The translations under genes and the position numbers were made by a program. Positions 43,938 through 50,891 of a stretch of 64,000 nucleotides of DNA are shown in pieces (position 1 is the first letter of the stretch; every line of letters begins with the position of its first letter). The notes beneath the pieces were generated by a model. It saw only the letters and a program-made list of their open reading frames with translations. It was not told where the DNA came from and did not search any database. The DNA comes from Bradyrhizobium sp. CCGUVB4N (GTDB taxonomy: Bacteria; Pseudomonadota; Alphaproteobacteria; Rhizobiales; Xanthobacteraceae). The stretch is from the NCBI RefSeq assembly GCF_024199945.1, contig NZ_JANADP010000001.1, positions 7,006,001 to 7,070,000 of the forward strand, given 5' to 3'.

Positions 43938-44368
43938 GCGTCGCACCTGCCGTGCACGCAGGTAAAATATGGGGCGAAGCAGCCCATCACGCCTCGAATA
44001 ATTCCGCGTCGCGGCGGTTCCACGACAAAGCCCCAGTCCAACATGCGTGCCGAGCCCGGTCGTCCCGGGCGGCAAGCCCGGTGATCCCAGTGGAATATGT
44101 CGGGCAGCCATGGGATTTCGAGCCAAAATCGCTTCTGGCCGCCTCCGGACGCGGGTCGGCTCTTCACCCCTCAGTAACGGCCCTTAGCGTTAAGAAAGCG
44201 TTGATCGGCTCATTACAAGTCGAAAAGGCGACCCATCGGTGATGCGTCATCCACACACATGCGCCAAAATGCACCCGTTAACCGCATCGCGTGATTGCGC
44301 GGACCGGACAGTAAAGAAATAGTAAAGAGAAGGGCTTGGCCCATTATCCTGTCCGACCCGAGTTGGTT
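43938..44368. promoter_or_regulatory. Divergent region upstream of the dcw block, no mraZ
   Basis: These 431 bases separate rsmH from the rightward amidase gene. I looked for mraZ in all frames and saw no SpoVT/AbrB-like protein. At 44190-44204, TTAAGAAAGCGTTGA is one base off the CtrA consensus TTAA-N7-TTAA. GTTAACC occurs at 44278-44284. The dcw promoter most likely lies in this region. Confidence 0.5.
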
Positions 44369-45232
44369 ATGTCGTCCGGTCCGTCCACGCCATCTGGAAC
44401 TGATTCGAAGCGTCAGCGCGTTCTCCCGGTTCCCAAGGCCGCGGCGAACATGCGGACGTTCGAGCCGGATTCGTCGACCGTCTCCGACATCATCCCCTCG
44501 CCCAATCACGGCGAGCGCAACAAGGGACGGCAGCCCGACATGATCCTGCTGCACTACACCGGCATGCCCGACGTCGAGGGCGCGCTGGCGCGACTGTGCA
44601 CGGCGGGCACCGAGGTGTCGGCGCACTATGTCGTGCTCGAAGACGGCCGCATCGTGCAGTGCGTCCCCGAAGCGCGGCGCGCCTGGCACGCCGGCGTCTC
44701 GTCCTGGGCCGGTGAGGACGATATCAATTCCTGCTCGATCGGGATCGAGATCATCAATCGCGGCCACGATTGGGGCTATCCGGAATATCCGCTGCGCCAG
44801 ATCGCCGCCGTGATCGCGCTGTGCCGTGGCATCATGCTTCGCCGCAAGGTGACTCCGCAACGCGTGCTCGGTCATTCCGACGTTGCGCCCGCGCGCAAGA
44901 AGGATCCCGGCGAAAAATTTCCCTGGCATTCGCTGGCCAATTCCGGCGTCGGTCATTGGGTGACGCCGGCGCCGATCGTGCGCGGTGAAACGCTGATGCT
45001 CGGCACCATCAGCGACGAGGTGCTGAGCCTGCAGCAGGCGCTGGCGCGCTATGGCTATGGCGTGCCGCTGACCGGCAAATACGACGCAGCGACGATGGAA
45101 GTCATCACGGCATTCCAGCGCCACTTCCGCCCGGCGCGACTGGATGGTGTTGCCGATCACTCGACGCTGTCGACCTTGCAGGCGCTGCTGGCGAGCTTGC
45201 CTGCGGACGGGACTGCCGTCGCGTCGAAGTGA
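44369..45232 (+). CDS. N-acetylmuramoyl-L-alanine amidase (AmiD-like) with peptidoglycan-binding domain
   Basis: From ATG 44369 the product is 287 residues. The amidase_2 domain has ILLHYTGMPD (zinc His), VSAHYVVLEDGRIVQCVPE, IGIEIINRG and VLGHSDVAPARKKDPGEKF (second zinc His plus catalytic Lys). The C-terminal part, ISDEVLSLQQALARYGYGVP onwards, is a PG_binding_1 domain. The enzyme cuts the amide between MurNAc and the stem peptide. No clear signal peptide is seen, so a role on recycled muropeptides or export by another route is possible. TTG 44336 and ATG 44450 are alternative starts. It is divergent from the dcw block. Confidence 0.88.
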   Translation: MSSGPSTPSGTDSKRQRVLPVPKAAANMRTFEPDSSTVSDIIPSPNHGERNKGRQPDMILLHYTGMPDVEGALARLCTAGTEVSAHYVVLEDGRIVQCVPEARRAWHAGVSSWAGEDDINSCSIGIEIINRGHDWGYPEYPLRQIAAVIALCRGIMLRRKVTPQRVLGHSDVAPARKKDPGEKFPWHSLANSGVGHWVTPAPIVRGETLMLGTISDEVLSLQQALARYGYGVPLTGKYDAATMEVITAFQRHFRPARLDGVADHSTLSTLQALLASLPADGTAVASK

Positions 45233-45347
45233 CGCCTCGATAAAAAATGGTCCGCTGTTCGCTCGAATGTGATCACGCAATCGTCGCTGCGATTGCGTGC
45301 GTCGGGCTATTGTCCCGCGATCAGACGCAAGCAGGACGAACGATACG

Positions 45348-46370
45348 ATGCAGATCGATCGCAAGCCACTGACTGAGCGATTAGCAGCCTTTCCTCGCCT
45401 GGGGTTGGCCGATCTTCCCACGCCGCTCGAACCGATGAAGCGGCTGACGGCCCATCTCGGCGGGCCACGACTGTGGATCAAGCGTGACGACGCCACCGGG
45501 CTCGGCTTCGGCGGCAACAAGCTGCGCAAGCTCGACTACGTCCTGCACGATGCCGTCTCAAAGGGTGCCGATACGATCGTCTCTGGCGGCGTCGTGCAAT
45601 CGAACAGCCAGCGGCAGGTCGCAGCGGTTGCTGCAAAGCTTGGGCTCGCCTGTCATCTCGCCGTCTATCACGGCCGGCTCGCGCCGCCGACGCCGGAATA
45701 CGAGACCTCGGGCAACGCCTTTCTCAATCGGCTGTTCGGCGCGCAGCTGCACGACGTGCCCTGGACCGGCGACCGCAACGCGGCCATCCGCACGCTCGTC
45801 GACGATCTCCAGGCGAAGGGGCGCAGGCCCTATTTCGTGCCCTACGGCGTCTCGAATGCGCTCGGCGCTGTCGCCTATGCCACCACGATTTCTGAAATCG
45901 TGCGGCAGGCGGCGCGGTCGGGCTTCAAGCCGGCCGCGATCGTGCATTGCACCGGCAGCGCCGGCACGCAGGCCGGCCTCGTCGTCGGCGCGGCGGCGGC
46001 GATGCCGGACACGCAAATCGTCGGGATCGATATCGACGCCGAGCCCGCGCGGGTGCGCTCCGATGTAGTGGCCCTCGCGCGGCAAGCCGCGGATTTACTG
46101 GAGGTCGGCTTCGACGAGTCCACGGTCGAAGTGGTCGCCGGTCACGCCGGACCGGCCTATGGCGTGCCGCACGAGGCAACGATCGAAGCGATCCGGCTTG
46201 CAGGGCAAACGGAGGCACTCGTGCTCGACCCCGTCTATTCGGGCAAGGGGCTCGCCGGCCTGATTGCGATGATCCGCCAGGGGCGTTGGCGCAACGACGA
46301 GGATGTCATCTTCCTGCACACCGGCGGCGCGCCTGCGCTGTTCGCCTATCAGAGCGCGCTCGGCATCTAG
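45348..46370 (+). CDS. D-cysteine desulfhydrase / ACC deaminase-family PLP enzyme
   Basis: The 340-residue fold-type II PLP enzyme starts at ATG 45348. The PLP Lys is Lys58 in GFGGNKLRKLDYV, followed by VVQSNSQRQVAAVAAKLG and VHCTGSAGTQAGLVVG (phosphate-binding loop). The family covers D-cysteine desulfhydrases (pyruvate, sulfide and ammonia from D-Cys) and 1-aminocyclopropane-1-carboxylate deaminases. The sequence looks closer to D-cysteine desulfhydrase, but substrate cannot be fixed by eye. Its stop shares the palindrome CTAG (46367-46370) with the stop of the convergent sigma-factor gene. Confidence 0.82.
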   Translation: MQIDRKPLTERLAAFPRLGLADLPTPLEPMKRLTAHLGGPRLWIKRDDATGLGFGGNKLRKLDYVLHDAVSKGADTIVSGGVVQSNSQRQVAAVAAKLGLACHLAVYHGRLAPPTPEYETSGNAFLNRLFGAQLHDVPWTGDRNAAIRTLVDDLQAKGRRPYFVPYGVSNALGAVAYATTISEIVRQAARSGFKPAAIVHCTGSAGTQAGLVVGAAAAMPDTQIVGIDIDAEPARVRSDVVALARQAADLLEVGFDESTVEVVAGHAGPAYGVPHEATIEAIRLAGQTEALVLDPVYSGKGLAGLIAMIRQGRWRNDEDVIFLHTGGAPALFAYQSALGI

Positions 46371-47602
46371 TCGAGCTCCCGCACGCGCCGCGCATAGAGC
46401 CGCCGCAACGGCGCGAGCTGCGTCGCCTCGGTCGCGACACGGTAGGCCTCGCGCGCGTCATCCTTGCGGCCGAGCCGTCGCAACAGATCGGCACGCACCG
46501 CCGGCAACATCTCATAGCCGTCCAGCCCGCCGCGCGCGGTGATCGCGTCGACGAGATCGAGCGCGCGCGCCGGGCCGTCGACCATCGAGATCGCGGCGGC
46601 ATGGTTGAGCTCGATCACCGGAGACGGGCTGATGCGCAGCAGCACTTCGTAGAGCCCGGCGATCTGCGGCCAATCGGTCGCCTCAAAGCTCGGCGCGCGG
46701 GCATGCAGCGCGGCGATCGCGGCCTGCACCGCATAAGGCTGCGGCCGACCCGGCACGCGCAGCGCGTCATCGACGAGACGCAGCCCCTCCTCGATCTGCG
46801 CGCGATCCCAGAGCGAGCGGTCCTGCTCTTCCAGCAGAACGATGTCGCCGGCCGCGGTCTCGCGACCGGCCCGGCGCGCATCGTGCAGCAGCATCAGCGC
46901 CAGCAATCCTTTGATCCCCGCGCGCTCGGGCATCAGCCGGTCGAGCAAACGGCCGAGCCTGATCGCCTCGACCGCAAGGTCGGGCCGCATCAGGTCGGCG
47001 CCGGAGGTTGCGACATAGCCCTCGGTGAAGACGAGATAGATGACGGCGAGCACGCCGTCGAGCCGCGGTGCCAGCGCATCGCGCTCGGGCACTTCATAGG
47101 GAATGCCGGCGAGCCTGATCTTCTGCTTGGCGCGCACGAGGCGCTGCGCCATCGCGTCCTCACCGACGAGGAAGGCGCGCGCGACCTGCGCGGTGGAGAG
47201 GCCGCAGACCGTGCGCAGCGTCAGCGCGACCCGCACTTCCGGCGCGAACGCCGGATGGCAGCAGGTAAAGATCAACCGCAGCATATCGTCGTCGAGCATC
47301 GCCGTGGGTTCGGCCGGCGTGTCCGCGTTGAGCTCGAGCTCGTGCAGGAGCGCCTGCCGCTTGCCGCGGAAGGCGGCCTGGCGACGCACACGGTCGATCG
47401 CCTTGTTGCGGCCGACATTGACCAGCCAGGCGCGTGGATTGCCGGGCAGCTCGCCCGCCGCCCAGCGCTCCAGCGCGACCGCGAACGCGTCCTGGAGCGC
47501 ATCCTCGGCCAGGTCGAAATCACCGACGAGGCGGATCAGGGTGGCGAGCGCCCGCCCCGCCTCGTCGCGGAAGATCCTGTCGATGTCGGCTGGTGCGATC
47601 AC
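46367..47602 (-). CDS. ECF sigma factor with C-terminal TPR-like extension (ECF42 type)
   Basis: The 411-residue sigma factor starts at GTG 47602, overlapping the stop of the upstream DGPF gene by four bases (GTGA). Region 2 is DFDLAEDALQDAFAVALERW with NPRAWLVNVGRNKAIDRVRR, and region 4 is LRTVCGLSTAQVARAFLVGE followed by MAQRLVRAKQKIRLAGI. A helical extension of about 200 residues (from VPERDALAPRLDGVLAVIYL) resembles the TPR-like tail of the ECF42 group. That group is known to lie beside DGPF/YCII proteins and to lack a cognate anti-sigma factor; none is seen here either. The signal is not known. Confidence 0.88.
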   Translation of the reverse strand: MIAPADIDRIFRDEAGRALATLIRLVGDFDLAEDALQDAFAVALERWAAGELPGNPRAWLVNVGRNKAIDRVRRQAAFRGKRQALLHELELNADTPAEPTAMLDDDMLRLIFTCCHPAFAPEVRVALTLRTVCGLSTAQVARAFLVGEDAMAQRLVRAKQKIRLAGIPYEVPERDALAPRLDGVLAVIYLVFTEGYVATSGADLMRPDLAVEAIRLGRLLDRLMPERAGIKGLLALMLLHDARRAGRETAAGDIVLLEEQDRSLWDRAQIEEGLRLVDDALRVPGRPQPYAVQAAIAALHARAPSFEATDWPQIAGLYEVLLRISPSPVIELNHAAAISMVDGPARALDLVDAITARGGLDGYEMLPAVRADLLRRLGRKDDAREAYRVATEATQLAPLRRLYARRVRELD

Positions 47603-47949
47603 TTGTAGATCATGACCGGCCTGACCTCGATCGATCCGCGCTTGGCCTCGGGGATGCGCGCGGCGAGCGCAACGGCGTCGTCGAGGTCCTTGGCTTCGAC
47701 CAGATAGTAGCCGCCGAGCTGCTCGCGCGTTTCCGCGAACGGACCGTCGGTGGTCAAGGTCTTGCCGTCGCGCACGCGCACCGTGGTCGCCGTCGTCGTC
47801 GGCTGCAGTCCATCGCCGGCCTTGAAATGGCCGCTCTGGATGATCGACTGCGTGTAGGCGCCGTATTCTCCCGCGAGCTTCTGACGGTCGGTGGCGCTCA
47901 TGTCGGTCATGTAGTTTTCGTTCCGGTAGATCAGCAGCAGATATTGCAT
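47599..47949 (-). CDS. DGPF/YCII-like protein, copy 1
   Basis: This 116-residue ferredoxin-fold-like protein starts MQYLLLIYRN and carries the family signature DGPF (68-71) in TTDGPFAETREQLGGYYLVE. It ends IEVRPVMIYK. It lies directly before the ECF sigma factor with coupled translation, and a close paralogue is 87 bases upstream. DGPF proteins are the known genomic partners of ECF42 sigma factors; their biochemical role is unsettled. ATG 47949 has AGGAG 8 bases upstream. Confidence 0.88.
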   Translation of the reverse strand: MQYLLLIYRNENYMTDMSATDRQKLAGEYGAYTQSIIQSGHFKAGDGLQPTTTATTVRVRDGKTLTTDGPFAETREQLGGYYLVEAKDLDDAVALAARIPEAKRGSIEVRPVMIYK

Positions 47950-47983
47950 CGCTCAACTCCTGTTGTTTGGGGGATGACCGACA

Positions 47984-48013
47984 CCAGTCGAACGGGGCCG
48001 GCACCAAACGACA
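47984..48013 (-). promoter_or_regulatory. Candidate ECF-type promoter of DGPF copy 1
   Basis: On the minus strand the site reads TGTCGTTTGGTGCC and continues GGCCCCGTTCGACTGG. TGTCG and CGAC are spaced as -35 and -10 elements of an ECF promoter, and the site ends 34 bases before the start codon. 26 of 30 bases match the site before copy 2 with no gaps. Confidence 0.65.
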
Positions 48014-48036
48014 TCATCGCGAGATTATTTTCGAGA

Positions 48037-48387
48037 TCATTTGTAGATCATGACCGGCCGAACTTCGATCGACCCTTCCCGGGCGCCGGGAATCCGTGCC
48101 GCGAGCTCGATCGCGGCGTCGAGATCCCTGGCCTCGACGAGATAATAGCCGCCGAGCTGCTCGCGGGTCTCCGCGAAGGGACCATCGGTCGCCAGCGTCT
48201 TGCCGTCGCGAACGCGCACGGTGGTCGCCGTCTTGGTCGGCTGCAGTCCGTCGCCTGCCTTGAAATGGCCGCTCTGGACGATCGACTGGGTGTAGGCGGA
48301 ATACTCCGCCAGCAGCTTCTGGTAATCGGCGGGCGCCATCTGGCCCTGTTGCGCCTCGTTCCGGTAGATCAGCAGCAGATACTGCAT
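48037..48387 (-). CDS. DGPF/YCII-like protein, copy 2
   Basis: A 116-residue paralogue of the next gene downstream, equal in length and nearly the same from VRVRDGKTL through ATDGPFAETREQLGGYYLVE to IEVRPVMIYK. The main differences are in residues 11-25. It has the same ribosome site and leader (AACAGGAGTTGAGCG before ATG 48387), so the duplication included the 5' region. It is probably part of the same ECF42 regulon. Function unknown, as for copy 1. Confidence 0.88.
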   Translation of the reverse strand: MQYLLLIYRNEAQQGQMAPADYQKLLAEYSAYTQSIVQSGHFKAGDGLQPTKTATTVRVRDGKTLATDGPFAETREQLGGYYLVEARDLDAAIELAARIPGAREGSIEVRPVMIYK

Positions 48388-48422
48388 CGCTCAACTCCTG
48401 TTGCTGGCGGGATCGCCGGCAC

Positions 48423-48452
48423 CCAGTCGAACGGGGTCCGCGCCCAACGACA
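48423..48452 (-). promoter_or_regulatory. Candidate ECF-type promoter of DGPF copy 2
   Basis: Minus-strand sequence TGTCGTTGGGCGCG followed by GACCCCGTTCGACTGG matches the copy 1 site at 26 of 30 positions, including all of TGTCGTT and CCCCGTTCGACTGG. It ends 35 bases before the start codon. Confidence 0.65.
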
Positions 48453-48535
48453 TGTTCAGGATAAATTATTTACACCGCCGCGTGCGCGACGATCTCCGCT
48501 TGACGAAACCGTCACAAATGCCCATTGCCTAGGCC

Positions 48536-48952
48536 GTCAGTCGGCCGGACGGCCGCTCCGGCAAGTGCCGAAAGGCCGCCGGGGAGGAAAGTCCGGGCTC
48601 CCTTGACATGCGGTGCCGGATAACGTCCGGCGGGGGCGACCCCAGGGAAAGTGCCACAGAGAACGAACCGCTCCCTCCTCGGAGGAAGTAAGGGTGAAAA
48701 GGTGCGGTAAGAGCGCACCGCGGGTCCGGCAACGGAGCCGGCATGGTAAACCCCACCGGGAGCAAAACCGAATAGGGACGGCGTAGCGGGCTGTTCGCGA
48801 AAGCGATAACGCCGCGGGGCGATGTCAGGCCCGCCGTCCGGGTAGGTTGCTCGAGGCCATGTGCAAACATGGTCCCAGAGGAATGGCCGTCACGTACCGT
48901 CTGCGCAAGCGGGCGGTGCCCTACAGAACCCGGCTTACAGGCCGGCTGATAT
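48536..48952 (+). ncRNA. rnpB: RNase P RNA (bacterial class A)
   Basis: The RNA subunit of RNase P, which matures tRNA 5' ends. Conserved elements are GAGGAAAGTCCGGGCTC at 48584-48600 (CR-I with P3/P4) and ACAGAACCCGGCTTACAGG at 48923-48941 (CR-V and the distal P4 strand), about 340 bases apart as expected. The ends CAGTCGGCCGG and CCGGCTGAT can pair as helix P1. The middle contains AGAGGAATGGCCGTCACG-type and GGGTAGGTTGC-type segments normal for the class. Exact ends are estimated. Open frames on the minus strand here are spurious. Confidence 0.95.
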
Positions 48953-49022
48953 ACTAAAGCGCTTTCGAGCGAAGTGGAGTTCCGGCTCGCGTCAAGAAAG
49001 CGCGTCTTAACTAGGAAGCAAC

Positions 49023-49054
49023 GAGGGGTCCGATGCCGACGCATCGGACCCCTC
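49023..49054. terminator. Hairpin between rnpB and the small membrane-protein gene
   Basis: GAGGGGTCCGATGC (49023-49036) pairs perfectly with GCATCGGACCCCTC (49041-49054) around a CGAC loop. ACCAATTTTGG follows, giving a short T-run on the plus strand. It lies about 70 bases past rnpB and 33 bases past the stop of the convergent gene, so it may serve both. Confidence 0.75.
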
Positions 49055-49087
49055 ACCAATTTTGGGCCGGGGAACTCAGGATGATGC

Positions 49088-49573
49088 CTAATTGTATCCG
49101 AAATAGTGAGGCAAGCTCATGCAGTGGGAGAGCATCACCCAAAGCGGAATTGTACAAAAGAAACTCCAGCCAACGCTCACTACGACGAACGTAAAATTGT
49201 AGGGAAAGATGAGCGGATCGGGTTGATACCGCTCGCGAAGCTTGGGCGCTGCGTTTGGGAATGGCCTATAAGTGCCCTTCGCACTCTCATAGACTTTCGT
49301 CACAAAGCGGTCCCACCATATCGCGTTATAACAAATCCAGATTGTGGGTAGCGCAGCGAACAGCCCAACGAAGAGCCACAGCGAAGACGCCTGCCCATTG
49401 GTGCTGTAGATGATCCAACCCGGACATCGACCGTTGCTCGGATCGACCAGGCCAAGAATCAGCACGGCCGCGACAAGCCACACCACGCAACTCGCGGCAG
49501 CGCATTGGATCACCTTCCTGCAAAATTCGGGATCGAAATAAGGAAGGCTTGACCGTTCATCGGTCGACTGCAT
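49088..49573 (-). CDS. Small polytopic membrane protein of unknown function
   Basis: The 161-residue product has about three hydrophobic segments, near 24-44 (ASCVVWLVAAVLILGLV), 66-86 (LWLFVGLFAALPTIWICY) and 128-150 (FTFVVVSVGWSFFCTIPLWV). It is rich in aromatic residues and Cys. I recognise no family. Its sequence is visibly less GC-rich than its neighbours, which hints at recent acquisition. It lies 14 bases beyond the stop of the hydrolase gene at 49588 in the direction of transcription and could be its downstream partner. It converges on rnpB. Confidence 0.6.
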   Translation of the reverse strand: MQSTDERSSLPYFDPEFCRKVIQCAAASCVVWLVAAVLILGLVDPSNGRCPGWIIYSTNGQASSLWLFVGLFAALPTIWICYNAIWWDRFVTKVYESAKGTYRPFPNAAPKLRERYQPDPLIFPYNFTFVVVSVGWSFFCTIPLWVMLSHCMSLPHYFGYN

Positions 49574-49587
49574 CGCATCTTGGCCTG

Positions 49588-50313
49588 TTACTCAACGATC
49601 TCCCGCAACACGCCCATCAGCGCTTCCGGCGCCGTCACGTTCGGCGCATGGCTCGCATCGAGCTCGAAATAACGCCAGCCCTCCTCGCTCTTGGTTCGCT
49701 TGGCGAATTGCCCGAACACATCGCCCGGCGGAATGCGCTTGCAGTAGATGTAGCTGCGCGGCATCGCGGGTTCGCCGTGACCGAGCTTCAGCTTCGTCTC
49801 GAAGCATTTGAGCGGCATGTTGATACGGCGCGCATTGAGCCAGTCGAGATCGGCCTGCGGCGTATCCGGCGGCGGCGGGTTGGGCGGAATGCGGTAGCCG
49901 TCGGCCGCGGCCGCCGCCTTGCGCATCGGCTCTCGCCCGGTCTCGTTGAGATCAAACAATGACTGGCCATCGCGCGGTACGAAGGCATCGAGATAGATCA
50001 ATTGCGTCACGCGCTCACGCGCGCGATCGGCAACGCCGGTGGCGACCATGCCGCCATAGCTGTGACCGAGCAGCACGATGTCGCTGAGGTCCTCGAACTT
50101 GATGACGTTGAGGATGTCCTGGATATGCGTCTCGAGATCGATCTCGGGACTTGCGAGATGCGATCGCTCGCCGAGCCCGGTGTAGGTCGGCGCGACCAGG
50201 CGGTGACCGGCCTGCGCCATCAGCGGGTGCATCTTCTTCCAGGCCCACCCGCCGGACCACGCGCCATGACAGAGCAGGAAGGTTCTTGCGCGTGCGGCCA
50301 TCGGCGTTTCCAT
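49588..50313 (-). CDS. Alpha/beta-hydrolase (esterase-like)
   Basis: The 241-residue cytoplasmic hydrolase has FLLCHGAWSGGWAW (oxyanion HG at 16-17), the nucleophile elbow GHSYGG (83-88, Ser85), an acid in IYLDAFVPRDG and a C-terminal catalytic His in ELDASHAPNVTAPE. It belongs to the group around plant methylesterases and bacterial EstC-like/pimeloyl methyl esterase-like enzymes. A small-ester hydrolase role is likely and the substrate unknown. ATG 50313 or 50301 could be the start. It is 61 bases downstream of the DUF983 gene. Confidence 0.82.
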   Translation of the reverse strand: METPMAARARTFLLCHGAWSGGWAWKKMHPLMAQAGHRLVAPTYTGLGERSHLASPEIDLETHIQDILNVIKFEDLSDIVLLGHSYGGMVATGVADRARERVTQLIYLDAFVPRDGQSLFDLNETGREPMRKAAAAADGYRIPPNPPPPDTPQADLDWLNARRINMPLKCFETKLKLGHGEPAMPRSYIYCKRIPPGDVFGQFAKRTKSEEGWRYFELDASHAPNVTAPEALMGVLREIVE

Positions 50314-50374
50314 CGTTCTTGTTTGATACGATGGAGTGTAGCGGGGAGCGGCGCGATGTAAACGCCGCGGGGCA

Positions 50375-50806
50375 TCAAGCCGCGCGCGGCGCCTTCACCA
50401 GCACGGGCGCAAGCTGAGAAGCTTCGCGCCGCAGCTTGCTCGCCTCGAAGCCGTGCATGCCGATCTGCCATTGCAGCCCGACGATGGCGCCCTTGGTCGG
50501 CTGCAGCAGCGCCAGCGAGGCAAACAGCGTCACCGGCAACCACACCGCCAATTGCAGCCAGACCGGCGGCGCGTAGGCGGTCTCGACCGCGAGGATCGCC
50601 GGCACCACGAGATGGCCGACCACGACCATCACCAGATAGGCCGGAAAATCATCGGCGCGCTGGTGGAACAGCTCCTCGCCGCAATGATCGCAAGCGTCGG
50701 CCACCTTGAGGAAGCGGCCGAACATGTGCCCCTCGCCGCAGTTCGGGCACTTGCCGCGAAACCCGCGCCACATCGCCTTTGCCAGAGAGATCGAACCGGT
50801 CGCCAT
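50375..50806 (-). CDS. DUF983 zinc-ribbon membrane protein
   Basis: From ATG 50806 (AGAGG 8 bases upstream) the protein is 143 residues. Two CxxC pairs (Cys20/Cys23 in KCPNCGEG and Cys39/Cys42 in ACDHCGEE) form a rubredoxin-like zinc ribbon. Two membrane helices follow (FPAYLVMVVVGHLVVPAILA and LQLAVWLPVTLFASLALL). This is the DUF983 architecture; the function of the family is unknown. It is divergent from a MocR regulator whose candidate operator lies between them, so it may be that regulator's target. A longer frame to 50887 is not favoured. Confidence 0.85.
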   Translation of the reverse strand: MATGSISLAKAMWRGFRGKCPNCGEGHMFGRFLKVADACDHCGEELFHQRADDFPAYLVMVVVGHLVVPAILAVETAYAPPVWLQLAVWLPVTLFASLALLQPTKGAIVGLQWQIGMHGFEASKLRREASQLAPVLVKAPRAA

Positions 50807-50830
50807 GACGACACCTCTTCCGTTTTGCTG

Positions 50831-50891
50831 ATCCATACAATAATATCTTGCATCCATACATTCAAAGGATATGGGCCTAAATTGCATGGAT
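50831..50891. promoter_or_regulatory. Candidate MocR operator: spaced ATCCATACA direct repeats
   Basis: ATCCATACA occurs at 50831-50839 and 50852-50860, 21 bases apart, i.e. two helical turns on the same face. CATGGAT at 50885-50891 is an inverted half copy at the regulator start. Direct repeats in the divergent gap are typical of MocR/GabR-type operators. The site covers the promoters of both the regulator and DUF983. Confidence 0.5.

Noticed and set aside
43938..44368. Search for mraZ upstream of rsmH
   Set aside because: No frame shows the MraZ double-AbrB fold motifs; the only open frames are low-quality.
48512..49059. Minus-strand frames of 68 and 176 residues over the RNase P RNA
   Set aside because: They overlap a structured RNA with unmistakable conserved segments; spurious hits of this kind are common in rnpB.
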